Assembly (NCBI RefSeq): GCF_003416765.1 | Contig: NZ_QSNG01000001.1 | Location: forward strand, 62,001-126,000 | Source of the DNA: Paratractidigestivibacter faecalis | Lineage (GTDB): Bacteria > Actinomycetota > Coriobacteriia > Coriobacteriales > Atopobiaceae | Length of the DNA stretch: 64,000 bases | Direction: 5' to 3' | Part shown: positions 8,104-17,561 of the stretch, one piece after another | Position numbering within the stretch: position 1 is the stretch's first letter | Layout: the number at the start of each line of letters is the position of its first letter | The notes under the pieces: model-generated | What the model was told of the DNA's origin: nothing | The model's input: the letters and a program-made list of their open reading frames with translations, nothing else | The model's database searches: none | Translations under genes and position numbers: made by a program

Positions 8104-8925
8104 CTATGCCCCCAGGACGAACTTCTCGATGACCTCGGCGACGGCTCCGGCGTTGTTGTCTGCCTGGCAGACGTAGTCGGCGGCGGCCTTGGCCTCGTCG
8201 GTGGCGTTGGCGACGGCGCAGCCCAGGCCGGCGGCGCGGATCATAGAGATGTCGTTTGAGTTGTCGCCGACGGCGATGGTCTCTTCGGGGGCAATGCCCA
8301 GGCGGGCGGCAAGGCTCAGAAGGCCGGCGCCCTTGTTGACGCCCGGCGCGTTGAACTCGAGATAGCGGTTGCCGGAGTAGTAGACATCAAGGCCGTCGGT
8401 GAGGCCTGCCTTGGCCATCTCGCGCTCAATGCGCTGCAGGTAGGACATGTCGAGGCTCATGAAGATGATCTTGACGATGGTCTGGCCAGCCAGGAAGTCC
8501 GGCGTGGGCTCCATGATCTCAACGATGTTCATGCGGCCCTGGATGTAGGCTCGCTCCTCGGGCACGTAGTTGTAGAGGTAGACGGGGCCGAGGGTGTTGA
8601 CGTGCATGCAAACGCCGTAGCGCACGCCGGCCTCGTAGATCTTCCTCGCACGCTCGAAGGGCAGCGAGCAGCTGGTGAGGGGCTCGGGCGACGAGTTGCG
8701 TGTGAGGCAGCCGCCGTTGAACGAGAGCGTGTAGTCGTCGGCGCCGCCGGCAAGCCCCAGTTCCTCGAGCGTCACGTTGACCGAGTCCGCCGGGCGCCCG
8801 GTGCAGGGCACGAAGCGAACTCCGAGCTCGCGTGCCTTCCGGACGGCGTCGACCACGCGCTGGGGCACGTGGTGGTTGTCGTTCAGCAGGGTCTCGTCCA
8901 GGTCGCTCGCCACGAGCTTGTACAT
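8104..8925 (-). CDS. Cof-type HAD-superfamily phosphatase
   Basis: This 273-residue cytoplasmic phosphatase has HAD motif I (ASDLDETLLND, nucleophile Asp), motif II Thr in CTGRP, a large C2 cap and motif IV GDNSNDISM near the C-terminus. Cof-family enzymes dephosphorylate sugar phosphates, pyridoxal phosphate or flavins with broad specificity. The ATG at 8925 is preceded by GGGAGA; the open frame extends upstream without a credible start. It is transcribed alone, divergently from the leu operon. Confidence 0.88.
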   Translation of the reverse strand: MYKLVASDLDETLLNDNHHVPQRVVDAVRKARELGVRFVPCTGRPADSVNVTLEELGLAGGADDYTLSFNGGCLTRNSSPEPLTSCSLPFERARKIYEAGVRYGVCMHVNTLGPVYLYNYVPEERAYIQGRMNIVEIMEPTPDFLAGQTIVKIIFMSLDMSYLQRIEREMAKAGLTDGLDVYYSGNRYLEFNAPGVNKGAGLLSLAARLGIAPEETIAVGDNSNDISMIRAAGLGCAVANATDEAKAAADYVCQADNNAGAVAEVIEKFVLGA

Positions 8926-9161
8926 GCGTCTCCCATCGTCGGACTGGTTTCTGCGAGCTAGTCTAGCCGCCCGCCGGCGTGTGACGATGCTGGGCCAAAA
9001 CAAAGGCGCTATTGCGATGCCGTGTGGCGGTTCGGCGACAGGCGCCGCTTGCGGGGCGGATTGTTTCGCTTGCGAATCCGTGTCGTCGGAACCTTGACTT
9101 CTGTGGCATAGTTCACAAATCGCGCCCAAACGGGGCGCAGCTAGCTGAAGGAGGCTCCGGC

Positions 9162-9284
9162 ATGGCACGGCACGAGGCTGCAGACGTTCGGGCGAGCGAG
9201 CGCGTCATCACGCGCGGTCTTCTCGGCGGCGCCACGCTTCTTGCCTCCGGCCTCAACCTACTTCTACTATCGTCCGCGCGTTAG
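9162..9284 (+). CDS. leu operon leader peptide
   Basis: A 40-codon frame with a strong AAGGAGG site ends 121 bases before leuA. Nine of its 40 codons are leucine. Residues 33-36 are four leucines in a row encoded CTA CTT CTA CTA, codons that are rare in this GC-rich DNA, whose genes prefer CTG and CTC. Ribosome stalling there when charged tRNA-Leu is scarce would favour an antiterminator over the hairpin at 9314. This is the standard design of a transcription-attenuation leader. Confidence 0.85.
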   Translation: MARHEAADVRASERVITRGLLGGATLLASGLNLLLLSSAR

Positions 9285-9313
9285 GGCACGCTGACACCTG
9301 CGCGCGTGACATG

Positions 9314-9346
9314 AGCCGTCGGTCCCCTGCGACCGCGGCTATTTTT
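9314..9346 (+). terminator. leu attenuator terminator
   Basis: AGCCGTCGGTC at 9314-9324 pairs with GACCGCGGCT at 9331-9340, ten pairs with one bulged T, followed by ATTTTT. It lies 30 bases after the leader stop codon and 60 bases before leuA, the expected place for an attenuator. Confidence 0.82.
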
Positions 9347-9405
9347 ATCTCTGTAGCCAAGACCAAGCCTGCCAGTCCTCACACCCACAAGAGACAGGAC
9401 GCGTC

Positions 9406-10941
9406 ATGACCAGGAAGATCCACATCTTTGACACCACCCTGCGCGACGGAGAGCAGTCCCCCGGCGCCTCCATGAACACCGAGGAGAAGCTCATCGTCGC
9501 CCAGCAGCTCATCCGCATGGGCGTCGACGTCATCGAGGCCGGCTTTCCCATCTCCTCCCCGGGCGACTTCCGCTCCGTCCAGGAGATCGGCCGCCTGGCC
9601 GGCGACTCCTGCACCGTCTGCGGTCTCACCCGCGCCGTGGACAAGGACATCGACCGCGCGGCCGAGGCCCTGAAGACCGCCAAGCGCCCCCGCATCCACA
9701 CAGGCCTGGGCGTCTCTCCCTCCCACCTGCGCGACAAGCTCCACATCACCGAGGAGGAGTGCATCGAGCGCGCCCGCCACTGCGTCTCCTACGCCAAGAG
9801 GTATGTCGAGGACGTCGAGTTCTATGCCGAGGACGCCGGCCGCTCCGACCAGGACTTCCTGATTCGCGTCATCCAGGCCGCCGTCGACGCCGGCGCCACC
9901 GTGGTCAACATCCCCGACACCACAGGCTACAGCCTGCCCGAGGCCTTCGGCGCCCGCATCAAGAGCCTCTCCGACAACGTCATTGGCATCGAGAACGTCA
10001 TCATCTCGGTCCACACCCACAACGACCTGGGCATGGCCACCGCGCTGGCCCTGGAGGGCGTCAAGAACGGCGCCCGCCAGATCGAGTGCACCATCAACGG
10101 CCTGGGCGAGCGCGCCGGCAACACCGCGCTCGAGGAGGTCGTGATGGCCATCAAGATGCACGGCGAGGAGCTGGACGCCCACGCCGACGTGGTGACCCCC
10201 GAGCTCACGCGCGCCTCTCACTTGGTGAGCCGCATCACCGGCATGAACGTCCAGGCCAACAAGGCCATCGTGGGCGCCAACGCCTTCGCGCACTCCTCCG
10301 GCATCCACCAGGACGGCGTGCTCAAGGCCCGCAACACCTATGAGATCATCGACCCCGCCGACGTGGGCGCCGCCGGCTCCGAGATCATCCTCTCCGCCCG
10401 CTCCGGCCACGCCGCGCTGCGCCACCGCCTCTCCGAGCTGGGCTACACCTTCAAGGACGAGGAGTTCGACGACGTCTACAACCGCTTCCTGGAGATTGCG
10501 GACCAGAAGAAGGAGGTCTACGACGAGGACCTGGAGTCCATGGTCCAGGAGCGCCAGCGCGAGGTCCAGGCCATCTACACGCTGGACGCCCTGCAGGTCT
10601 CCTGCGGCGACCCGCTGGTTCCCACGGCCACGGCGACCATCTCCGACGAGCTGGGCGTGAGCCACGTGGTCTGCGCCACCGGCACCGGTCCTGTCGACGC
10701 CGCGTACAAGGCCGTCGACGAGGTCGTGGCGGTCCACGGCGACCTGACGGAGTTCTCCGTCAAGGCCATCACCCGCGGCATCGACGCCATTGGCGAGGTC
10801 ACGGTGCGCATCACGGCCGAGGACGGCAAGGTCTACACCGGCCGCGGCGCCGATAACGACATCATCGTGTCCAGCGCGAAGGCTTACGTGAACGCCATCA
10901 ACCGCATGATCCAGACCGCGAGGTCCAAGCAGGGAAAGTAA
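9406..10941 (+). CDS. leuA: 2-isopropylmalate synthase
   Basis: LeuA condenses acetyl-CoA with 2-oxoisovalerate, the committed step of leucine biosynthesis. The 511-residue protein has the usual two-part build. The DRE-TIM metallolyase barrel opens with [16 protein letters not shown] and carries the metal-binding [11 protein letters not shown]-terminal regulatory domain after about residue 390 normally binds leucine for feedback inhibition. It is first of leuA-C-D-B and lies downstream of the leucine attenuator, so it is controlled at both transcript and enzyme level. Confidence 0.97.
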   Translation: MTRKIHIFDTTLRDGEQSPGASMNTEEKLIVAQQLIRMGVDVIEAGFPISSPGDFRSVQEIGRLAGDSCTVCGLTRAVDKDIDRAAEALKTAKRPRIHTGLGVSPSHLRDKLHITEEECIERARHCVSYAKRYVEDVEFYAEDAGRSDQDFLIRVIQAAVDAGATVVNIPDTTGYSLPEAFGARIKSLSDNVIGIENVIISVHTHNDLGMATALALEGVKNGARQIECTINGLGERAGNTALEEVVMAIKMHGEELDAHADVVTPELTRASHLVSRITGMNVQANKAIVGANAFAHSSGIHQDGVLKARNTYEIIDPADVGAAGSEIILSARSGHAALRHRLSELGYTFKDEEFDDVYNRFLEIADQKKEVYDEDLESMVQERQREVQAIYTLDALQVSCGDPLVPTATATISDELGVSHVVCATGTGPVDAAYKAVDEVVAVHGDLTEFSVKAITRGIDAIGEVTVRITAEDGKVYTGRGADNDIIVSSAKAYVNAINRMIQTARSKQGK

Positions 10942-10960
10942 CTCACCAGCGGTCCCCGCC

Positions 10961-11035
10961 GCCCGACCTTCTCGCCAACCTCGGCGCTCACTGCGTTCGC
11001 TCGCTGCGCGACTCGGCTGGCGAGAAGGTCGGGCG
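10961..11035. terminator. Long inverted repeat between leuA and leuC
   Basis: GCCCGACCTTCTCGCCA at 10961-10977 is perfectly complementary to 11019-11035, giving a 17-bp stem with a 41-base loop. No T-run follows, so it may be a partial terminator, an RNA-processing site or simply a repeat. Both arms contain the word GCGAGAAG/CTTCTCGC. It could reduce readthrough into leuCDB. Confidence 0.6.
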
Positions 11036-11132
11036 GCAGGGACCTGCGGTTGACTTGCCTGGGCGGGCGGTTGATGCACGTGAGCCCTCGCAGGCTGGTA
11101 GAGCCTCTAAATAAGAGAGAAAGAGAGACAGC

Positions 11133-12398
11133 ATGGCACGTCCCATGACCATGGCAGAAAAGATCCTGGCGGACCACGCGGGGCTCGAGGAGGTCGTTCC
11201 CGGGCAGCTCGTGGAGTGCGACCTGGACCTTGTGCTGGCCAACGACATCACGGCGCCCATCGCCATCAAGACCGTGCGCGAGATTGGCGCGGGCGTCTTT
11301 GACCGCGACCGCATCTGCCTGGTCCCCGACCACTACAGCCCCAACAAGGACATCAAGAGCGCCGAGCAGACCAAGGTGACGCGCGACTTTGCCCACGAGC
11401 ACCAGATCACCAACTACTTCGAGCAGGGCTGCATGGGCATCGAGCACGCCCTTCTCCCCGAGCAGGGCATTGTGGTGCCCGGCGACCTCATGATCGGCGC
11501 GGACTCCCACACCTGCACCTACGGCGGCATCGGCGCGTTCTCCACCGGCGTGGGCTCCACGGACGCCGGCGTTGGCATGGCCACCGGCCGCGCCTGGTTC
11601 AAGGTGCCCGAGACCATCCGCTTCGAGATTGACGGCGAGCTGCCCGAGGGCGCCTCTGCCAAGGACATCATCCTGCACATCATTGGCAAGATCGGCGTCG
11701 ACGGCGCGCTCTACTGCGCCATGGAGTTTGGTGGCTCCGCCATCGAGGCGCTCTCCGTCGAGGGTCGTCTGACTATTGCCAACATGGCCATCGAGGCGGG
11801 CGGCAAGGCCGGCCTCTTTGAGGTTGACGACAAGTGCCGCGAGTACGTCGAGCGCCGCGCCAAGCGTCCCATCCGCGAGTACCACCCGGACGCCGACGCC
11901 ACCTACAAGCAGCTCATCAAGATCGATGCCTCCGAGATTGTGCCGTGCGTCTCCTGGCCGCACCTGCCCTCCAACACCCACCCCGTCGCGGAGAGCCGTG
12001 ACATCACCATTGACCAGGCCGTCATTGGCTCCTGCACCAACGGGCGCATCGAGGACATGCGTGCCGCGGCGGAGGTCCTGCGCGGTCGCGTGGTGGCCGA
12101 CAAGGTGCGCTGCATCGTCATCCCGGCCACCCAGGGCGTCTGGCTCCAGTGCGTCCACGAGGGCCTTATGGACGTCTTCATCAACGCCCACTGCGTGGTC
12201 TCCACGCCCACCTGCGGCCCCTGCCTGGGCGGCTACATGGGCATCCTCGCCGCGGGCGAGAGGTGCGTGAGCTCCACCAACCGCAACTTCGTCGGCCGCA
12301 TGGGCGACCCGACCTCCGAGGTCTACCTGGCAAGCCCGGCCGTCTGCGCCGCCTCCGCGGTCGCCGGCCACATTGCCCTGCCGTCTGACCTCGACTAG
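11133..12398 (+). CDS. leuC: 3-isopropylmalate dehydratase large subunit
   Basis: With LeuD this forms the 4Fe-4S isomerase that converts 2- to 3-isopropylmalate. The 421-residue length matches the short, archaeal-type LeuC rather than the ~470-residue enterobacterial form. Cluster ligands are visible in GSCTNGR and [17 protein letters not shown] marks the aconitase fold. Start ATG 11133 lies behind a GAGAGAAAGAGAGA purine tract. leuD follows after 58 bases. Confidence 0.95.
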   Translation: MARPMTMAEKILADHAGLEEVVPGQLVECDLDLVLANDITAPIAIKTVREIGAGVFDRDRICLVPDHYSPNKDIKSAEQTKVTRDFAHEHQITNYFEQGCMGIEHALLPEQGIVVPGDLMIGADSHTCTYGGIGAFSTGVGSTDAGVGMATGRAWFKVPETIRFEIDGELPEGASAKDIILHIIGKIGVDGALYCAMEFGGSAIEALSVEGRLTIANMAIEAGGKAGLFEVDDKCREYVERRAKRPIREYHPDADATYKQLIKIDASEIVPCVSWPHLPSNTHPVAESRDITIDQAVIGSCTNGRIEDMRAAAEVLRGRVVADKVRCIVIPATQGVWLQCVHEGLMDVFINAHCVVSTPTCGPCLGGYMGILAAGERCVSSTNRNFVGRMGDPTSEVYLASPAVCAASAVAGHIALPSDLD

Positions 12399-12456
12399 CA
12401 ACCCCGTCGGGACGGACGGCCGCAAGCCGCCGCCCCATTTCAGGAAAGGAAGCCCC

Positions 12457-12963
12457 ATGCAGTTCAAGGGAACCGTCTTCAGGTACGGGCGCGACATCGA
12501 CACCGACGTCATCATCCCCGCGCGCTACCTCAACACCTCCGACCCGGCAGAGCTGGCCAAGCACTGCCTGGAGGACCTGGACAAGACCTTCGTGGAGCGC
12601 GTCACGCCCGGCGACATCGTGGTTGCCGACGAGAACTTTGGTTGCGGCTCCTCGCGTGAGCACGCCCCGGTGGCCATCAAGGCCGCGGGCGTCAGCTGCG
12701 TCATCGCAAAGAGCTTCGCGCGCATCTTCTACCGCAACTCCATCAACATGGGCCTGCCCATCCTCGAGTGCCCCGAGGCGGTCGACGCCATCTCCGAGGG
12801 CGACGTCGTCTCCGTCGACGCGGACACCGGCACCATCACCGACGAGACCACCGGCGCGGTCTTCCACGCCCAGCCGTTCCCGCCGTTCATCCAGGAGATT
12901 ATCAACGAGGGCGGTCTCGTCGCCCGCACCAAGAAGAAGCTCGCCGAGAAGGGCAACGCGTAG
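12457..12963 (+). CDS. leuD: 3-isopropylmalate dehydratase small subunit
   Basis: This is the 168-residue swivel subunit of isopropylmalate isomerase, the short form that goes with the short LeuC. It has [16 protein letters not shown] and the substrate-binding [10 protein letters not shown], typical of LeuD. I chose ATG 12457, behind AGGAAAGGA; the open frame extends 28 codons further up without a ribosome site. It ends directly against the leuB region. Confidence 0.95.
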   Translation: MQFKGTVFRYGRDIDTDVIIPARYLNTSDPAELAKHCLEDLDKTFVERVTPGDIVVADENFGCGSSREHAPVAIKAAGVSCVIAKSFARIFYRNSINMGLPILECPEAVDAISEGDVVSVDADTGTITDETTGAVFHAQPFPPFIQEIINEGGLVARTKKKLAEKGNA

Positions 12964-13020
12964 ATGGCGCTCGGCAACCCGTTTGCGAGCGGGCCGTCGT
13001 CACTTGATTGGAGCTGCAAC

Positions 13021-14130
13021 GTGAAGAAGAGCTACAAGGTCTGCTGCCTGCCGGGAGACGGCATCGGCCCGGAGATCATCGCCGAGGGCAAGAAGGTCCT
13101 GGCGGCCGTGGGCGCCAAGGCCGGCGTAGAGTTTGCCTGCGAGGACGCGCTCATCGGTGGCGCCGCCATCGACGCTGCGGGTGACCCGCTGCCCGATGCC
13201 ACGCTGGAGGCGGCCAAGGCCTCCGACGCGGTGCTGCTGGCCTCCGTCGGCGGCCCCAAGTGGGACTCCACCGACCCCAACGCCCCCCGCCCTGAGCAGG
13301 GCCTGCTTCGCATCCGCAAGGGGCTGGGCCTCTACACCAACCTGCGCCCGGTGAAGATCTACGACGCCCTTGCCGGGGCCTCCACGCTGCGTCCGGAGGT
13401 CATCAAGGGCGTTGACCTGGTCATTGTCCGCGAGCTCACGGGCGGCCTCTACTTTGGCCGCCGCGAGCGCTTCTACGACGAGGAGGGCGCCGGCGCCAAC
13501 GGCGGCCGCGGCCAGCGCGCCTACGACACCCTGGAGTACCGCGAGTACGAGGTGGAGCGCATCGCCCGCCAGGCCTTCGAGGCCGCCCGCAAGCGCCGCG
13601 GCAAGGTCACGAGCGTGGACAAGCGCAACGTGCTGGAGACCTCCCGCATGTGGCGCGAGGTCGTCCACCGCGTCCACGACGAGGAGTACCCGGACGTGGA
13701 GCTGGAGGACCTTCTCGTCGACAACACGGCCATGCAGCTCATCAACCGCCCCGCGGACTTTGACGTGGTGGTGACCGAGAACATGTTCGGCGACATCCTC
13801 TCCGACGAGGCCGCGCAGATCACGGGCTCCCTGGGCATGCTCGCCTCCGCGAGCCTGGGCGACGGCGTCTCGCTCTTCGAGCCCTCCGCCGGCTCCGCCC
13901 CCGACATCGCCGGCCAGGGCATTGCCAACCCGCTGGCGCAGATCCTCTCCGTGGGCATGATGCTCACGTACGCCTTTGGCATGGTCGAGGAGGCCGGCTG
14001 GATCGAGGCGGCCGTGGAGCGTGTCCTCAACGAGGGCTGGCGCACCCGCGACATCGCCGACGAGAACACTCCCGCCGACCACGTCCTCGGCACCTCCGCC
14101 ATGGGCGACAAGGTCGTGGCCGCCCTGTAG
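13021..14130 (+). CDS. leuB: 3-isopropylmalate dehydrogenase
   Basis: LeuB oxidatively decarboxylates 3-isopropylmalate using NAD+. The 369 residues include PGDGIGPEI at the N-terminus, the substrate-binding VRELTGGLYFG and the metal/NAD site VTENMFGDILSDEA. I chose GTG 13021, seven bases after GGAG; an in-frame ATG at 12964 abuts the leuD stop and would add 19 atypical residues. Its TAG at 14128 is also the first base of the 109-bp repeat. Confidence 0.94.
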   Translation: MKKSYKVCCLPGDGIGPEIIAEGKKVLAAVGAKAGVEFACEDALIGGAAIDAAGDPLPDATLEAAKASDAVLLASVGGPKWDSTDPNAPRPEQGLLRIRKGLGLYTNLRPVKIYDALAGASTLRPEVIKGVDLVIVRELTGGLYFGRRERFYDEEGAGANGGRGQRAYDTLEYREYEVERIARQAFEAARKRRGKVTSVDKRNVLETSRMWREVVHRVHDEEYPDVELEDLLVDNTAMQLINRPADFDVVVTENMFGDILSDEAAQITGSLGMLASASLGDGVSLFEPSAGSAPDIAGQGIANPLAQILSVGMMLTYAFGMVEEAGWIEAAVERVLNEGWRTRDIADENTPADHVLGTSAMGDKVVAAL

Positions 14131-14236
14131 CCCCTCAAATTGGGGACGTGTTCGTTTTTGCGCAAAATTGGGACAGGTTGGATGTCTCGCGGTGCCCCGC
14201 ATGCCCTTCTCGGCGTGCGGGGCATCCCTTTGTGTG
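14128..14236. repeat. 109-bp direct repeat, left copy
   Basis: Beginning at the leuB stop codon, 109 bases match 19849-19957 at all but six positions. The unit contains TTGGGGACGTGTTCG, TTTTTGCGCAAAA and a stem of GGTGCCCCGCATGCC with GGCGTGCGGGGCATCC around a CTTCT loop. In the right copy a T-A pair of that stem is C-G, a compensatory change that supports selection on the hairpin. It can serve as the leu terminator. Confidence 0.9.
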
Positions 14237-14246
14237 CGCATTCGGT

Positions 14247-14284
14247 CTAATTTACTTGTAAGTACAAATTAGTCATGCTATGTT
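14247..14284 (+). promoter_or_regulatory. Promoter and inverted repeat upstream of the glycyl-radical enzyme
   Basis: TTGTAA at 14256 and TATGTT at 14279 are separated by 17 bases and precede the start at 14318. CTAATTT at 14247 and AAATTAG at 14266 form an inverted repeat lying across the -35 box, with ACTTGTAAGTAC in the centre. ACTTGTA recurs in the operator upstream of the GntR gene, so repression by that GntR protein is plausible. Confidence 0.5.
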
Positions 14285-14317
14285 TTCACCAACGAGGGAA
14301 CTACCGAGGAGGCAGGC

Positions 14318-16597
14318 ATGAAGAACGACAAGAGCGTCGCCGAGATTGTCGAGATCAACAAGAAGGCACCGTGCGAGAAGCCGGTTGCCCAGCAGATCGA
14401 CATCATGGAGGCGTACACGCTCGCGCACCGCAAGTACTCCGGCGCGGGTACCGCCCGTCGCGAGCTCGAGTGCCTGAAGACCATCTACCCCGTGACGTTT
14501 CGCCACGTCGAGGACGGGGATCTCGTCGTTGGCAGGACCGACGTCCTCCCCGTGGGCTTTGGGTGCGTGACCTCCGTGGGCGGGGTGGGCCACTACTGCA
14601 CCTTCTCTAAGCTCGCGGCCCTTCGCGGGGAGGTCGACAACCCCGCCGACCTCGACCGCATTGACGCCATCGAGGCGTATTGGGACAAGCACGACACCAG
14701 GTCGGTCTTCTACGAGGAGGTGCTGACCGAGGACACCTTTGGCAAGTTCGTCGACGGCAAGTACGGCGCCGTGGTGACCGCGCGCCTCTCGGGCACCATG
14801 CTTGACTACGAGTCCCTGGTCACGCTGGGCATCCCCGGCCTGTACAAGAAGGTGGAGCGCTGCCGCGCGCAGAATCCGGGCGCGGGGGAGTTCTACGACG
14901 TCATGCGTGGCTGCATCGACCTCTTCTGCGACGTGGTCCGCCATCACATAGGCCTGTGCGAGCAGGCCAAGGAGGGCAAGGCGGCGGAGCGCGTGACCCA
15001 GCTGGACCGCGTCCAGGACGCGCTGCGGGCCATCCTGGTCCGCAGGCCGCAGACGCTCGTCGAGGGCATAGAGGCCTGCTGGCTCTACACGCTCATCGCG
15101 GGCGTGGTCAACTACGGGCGCGCCGACGTCTACCTCGGTCAGCTCCTGGCGCATGACCTCGACGAGGGCGTCCTGACGCGGGATGAGGCCCTGGAGATCA
15201 TCAAGTCCTGGTTCCTTCTCATCGACGCGCGGCACTCCAACGTCAATGGCCGCATCATCGTCGGAGGCCGCGGAAGGGCTCACGAGGCGGAGGCCGACCG
15301 CTTCATAGAGCTGGCCATCGAGGCGGTCAGGCAGAACCGGACCGTGGAGCCGCAGTTCACGCTACGCTGCTACAAGGGCATGAGCGAGAAGATCTACGCC
15401 CAGGCGCTCGACTGCATTGCGACGGGCTGCACGTACCCCATGCTGCTCAACGACGACGTGGTCGTGCCTCAGGTCATGAGCTCGCTGCACGTCGACGAGA
15501 GGAACGCGGAGGACTACGTCCCCTTTGGCTGCGGCGAGCTCGTCATCAACCACGCAAGCGTGGGAACTCCAAACGCCCTCATCAACGTGCTTAAGCTGCT
15601 CACCGTTGCGCTCAACGAGGGCGTGGACCCCTACGACGGCGTCAATCGCTCAAACGGCGTTGACCTGCGCCCCGTCGAGGAGCTTGGGACCTTTGAAGAG
15701 GTCTTTGACCAGTACGCGGCGCTTCTGAAGAAGTACTTTGCCGACTGCGCGCGCATCCACCGCCGCTCCTACGAGGCGATGGGCGAGCAGTGCGACTTCC
15801 TGCTCACGTCCCTTCTGACCAACGACTGCCTTGAGGTGGGCAGGCCCATCCTCAAGGGCGGCGTCCGCTTCCTTGGGGGCACCGACGAGACCTACGGCAA
15901 CATCAACGCCTCGGACTCCCTGACCGCCATCAAGAGGCTGGTGTTCGACGAGGGCAGGTACTCGCTCAGACAGGTCGTCGACGCGGTCAACGCAAACTTC
16001 GAGGGGGCCGAGGAGCTCCGCAGGGCGCTTCTCGACGCGCCCAAGTACGGCAACGACGATGACGAGGCGGACGCGATGGCGGTGCGCCTCCACGAGTTCA
16101 TCTGCAAGACAGTGAAGGCCACGGGCGAGGTCGCAGGCTTCTACAGCTATGGCACCGTGCTCATAAACAACCAGGTCAACACCGAGTGGGGTCGCAAGAC
16201 CGCTGCCAGTCCGGACGGCCGCCTTGCTGGGACCTTCATGAACAATGGAAACAACCCCCAGTCCGGCGCCGACAAGAACGGCCCGACGGCAATGCTCAAC
16301 TCCCTGGTGAAGCTCGACGTCAGCGACCATGCGGGCTCGGTCCAGAACATCAAGTTCTCAAAGGGCATGTTCAAGAGGAAGATGCCCGTCGTCCGCAGCC
16401 TGATCGACACCTACTTTGGCCGAGGGGGCTGCCAGATCATGGCCTCGGTCGTAGACCCCGGCGAGCTCGAGGACGCCATCGCCCACCCGGAGCTCCACCA
16501 GAACCTCCTCGTCCGCGTCGGTGGGTTCTCCGCGCGCTTTGTCGCTCTGGAGAAGGACGTCCAGCAGGAGGTCCTTGCCAGGACCCTCAACGAGTAG
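14318..16597 (+). CDS. Glycyl-radical enzyme, pyruvate formate-lyase superfamily, substrate unknown
   Basis: The 759 residues follow the fold of glycyl-radical lyases/dehydratases. The thiyl cysteine is Cys405 in FGCGEL, where characterised diol dehydratases and C-N/C-S lyases usually have GCVEP. The radical glycine is Gly736 in RVGGFSARF near the C-terminus. The GC-x-E pattern is typical of dehydratase or lyase members, not of pyruvate formate-lyase, which has a Cys-Cys pair. The activase lies nine bases downstream and a fructose-type PTS permease in the same island, so the substrate may be a phosphorylated sugar or sugar alcohol. Enzyme class is firm; the reaction is inference. Confidence 0.85.
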   Translation: MKNDKSVAEIVEINKKAPCEKPVAQQIDIMEAYTLAHRKYSGAGTARRELECLKTIYPVTFRHVEDGDLVVGRTDVLPVGFGCVTSVGGVGHYCTFSKLAALRGEVDNPADLDRIDAIEAYWDKHDTRSVFYEEVLTEDTFGKFVDGKYGAVVTARLSGTMLDYESLVTLGIPGLYKKVERCRAQNPGAGEFYDVMRGCIDLFCDVVRHHIGLCEQAKEGKAAERVTQLDRVQDALRAILVRRPQTLVEGIEACWLYTLIAGVVNYGRADVYLGQLLAHDLDEGVLTRDEALEIIKSWFLLIDARHSNVNGRIIVGGRGRAHEAEADRFIELAIEAVRQNRTVEPQFTLRCYKGMSEKIYAQALDCIATGCTYPMLLNDDVVVPQVMSSLHVDERNAEDYVPFGCGELVINHASVGTPNALINVLKLLTVALNEGVDPYDGVNRSNGVDLRPVEELGTFEEVFDQYAALLKKYFADCARIHRRSYEAMGEQCDFLLTSLLTNDCLEVGRPILKGGVRFLGGTDETYGNINASDSLTAIKRLVFDEGRYSLRQVVDAVNANFEGAEELRRALLDAPKYGNDDDEADAMAVRLHEFICKTVKATGEVAGFYSYGTVLINNQVNTEWGRKTAASPDGRLAGTFMNNGNNPQSGADKNGPTAMLNSLVKLDVSDHAGSVQNIKFSKGMFKRKMPVVRSLIDTYFGRGGCQIMASVVDPGELEDAIAHPELHQNLLVRVGGFSARFVALEKDVQQEVLARTLNE

Positions 16598-16606
16598 GAG
16601 CCGTCC

Positions 16607-17503
16607 ATGCCCCTCGTCTTTGACATCCAGCGGTTCTGCGTGAATGACGGCCCGGGAATCAGGTCGACGGTCTACCTCAAGGGCTGCCCGCTGAGGTGCC
16701 CCTGGTGCCACAACCCGGAGTCCAACCTGGGCCGCCCGCAGCTTGCCTTTGAGCGGGAACACTGCACTGGTTGCGGCCGCTGCGCCGAGGCGTGTCCCCA
16801 CGGGGTCCACGCCCTCTCGGACGGCAGGCATGTGGTCGACTACTCGCGCTGCGTTGCCTGCGGGCGGTGCGTGGCCGCCTGCCCAAACGGCGCCCTGCGC
16901 ACCTACGGCCGCCAGATGACGGTCGACGAGATCCTCTCGGTGCTGGAGCGGGACGCGGACTACTACGCCAACTCCGGCGGCGGCGTCACGATCTCTGGCG
17001 GCGAGGCCATGAGCCGCTACGCGGAGACGCTCCAGATCGCGCAGGCGGTGAAGGCGCGCGGCTGGCACCTCTGCCTTGAGACGAGCGGGCTTGGGCCTGC
17101 GGAGCACTTTAAGGAGGTCTCCCGCTACGTGGACCTCTTCCTCCTGGACTACAAGGTGTCGGGGGAGGCCCGCTACCAGGAGGTCATTGGCATGCCAGAG
17201 AGCATGGTGCTGTCAAACCTCGATGCCTTGGGAAGGGCCGGGGCCACGGTTGTGCTGCGCTGTCCCATCATCCCCGGCTACTCCGACGACCCCGAGCACT
17301 TTGGGAGGATCGCGGAGCTGAGCCGCCTTCCCCAGGTCAGGCGCGTTGAGCTACTGCCATACCATGACTTTGGCGTGGGAAAGGCCAAGAGCATCGGCTC
17401 GGAGCAGTACCTTCGGGGAGTGAGCGTGCCCTCGGCGGAGGCGGTCGGGGCCTGGATAGAGACCATAGAGTCTCTGGGTGGAAGAAATATATCGGAGTCT
17501 TAG
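16607..17503 (+). CDS. Glycyl-radical enzyme activating protein (radical SAM)
   Basis: This protein installs the glycyl radical on the upstream enzyme by reductive cleavage of S-adenosylmethionine. Residues 27-34 hold the CxxxCxxC radical-SAM cluster (CPLRCPWC). Two 4Fe-4S ferredoxin motifs follow (CTGCGRCAEACP and CVACGRCVAACP), the insert typical of activases for dehydratase/lyase glycyl-radical enzymes but absent from PflA. GGG-E-A (SGGEAMSR) is the SAM-binding motif. It is cotranscribed with the enzyme. Confidence 0.93.
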   Translation: MPLVFDIQRFCVNDGPGIRSTVYLKGCPLRCPWCHNPESNLGRPQLAFEREHCTGCGRCAEACPHGVHALSDGRHVVDYSRCVACGRCVAACPNGALRTYGRQMTVDEILSVLERDADYYANSGGGVTISGGEAMSRYAETLQIAQAVKARGWHLCLETSGLGPAEHFKEVSRYVDLFLLDYKVSGEARYQEVIGMPESMVLSNLDALGRAGATVVLRCPIIPGYSDDPEHFGRIAELSRLPQVRRVELLPYHDFGVGKAKSIGSEQYLRGVSVPSAEAVGAWIETIESLGGRNISES

Positions 17504-17511
17504 TCAGTCAT

Positions 17512-17543
17512 AATGGGTGCATACAAACTTGTATGCACCCATT
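17512..17543. promoter_or_regulatory. 15-bp palindromic operator before the GntR gene
   Basis: AATGGGTGCATACAA at 17512-17526 and its exact complement at 17529-17543 are separated by two bases, ending 18 bases before the GntR start. GntR/UTRA repressors usually bind such palindromes next to their own gene. No T-run follows, so a terminator for the activase is less likely. Confidence 0.65.
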
Positions 17544-17561
17544 TATGTTGAGGCGGACGCA

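Noticed and set aside
9094-9122. Promoter with TTGACT for the leu operon
   Set aside because: No acceptable -10 box lies 16-18 bases downstream; CATAGT is too close, so I did not call it.
10942-11132. Second attenuator or T-box between leuA and leuC
   Set aside because: The hairpin has no T-run, no leader frame with Leu codons is visible, and no T-box sequence was recognised.
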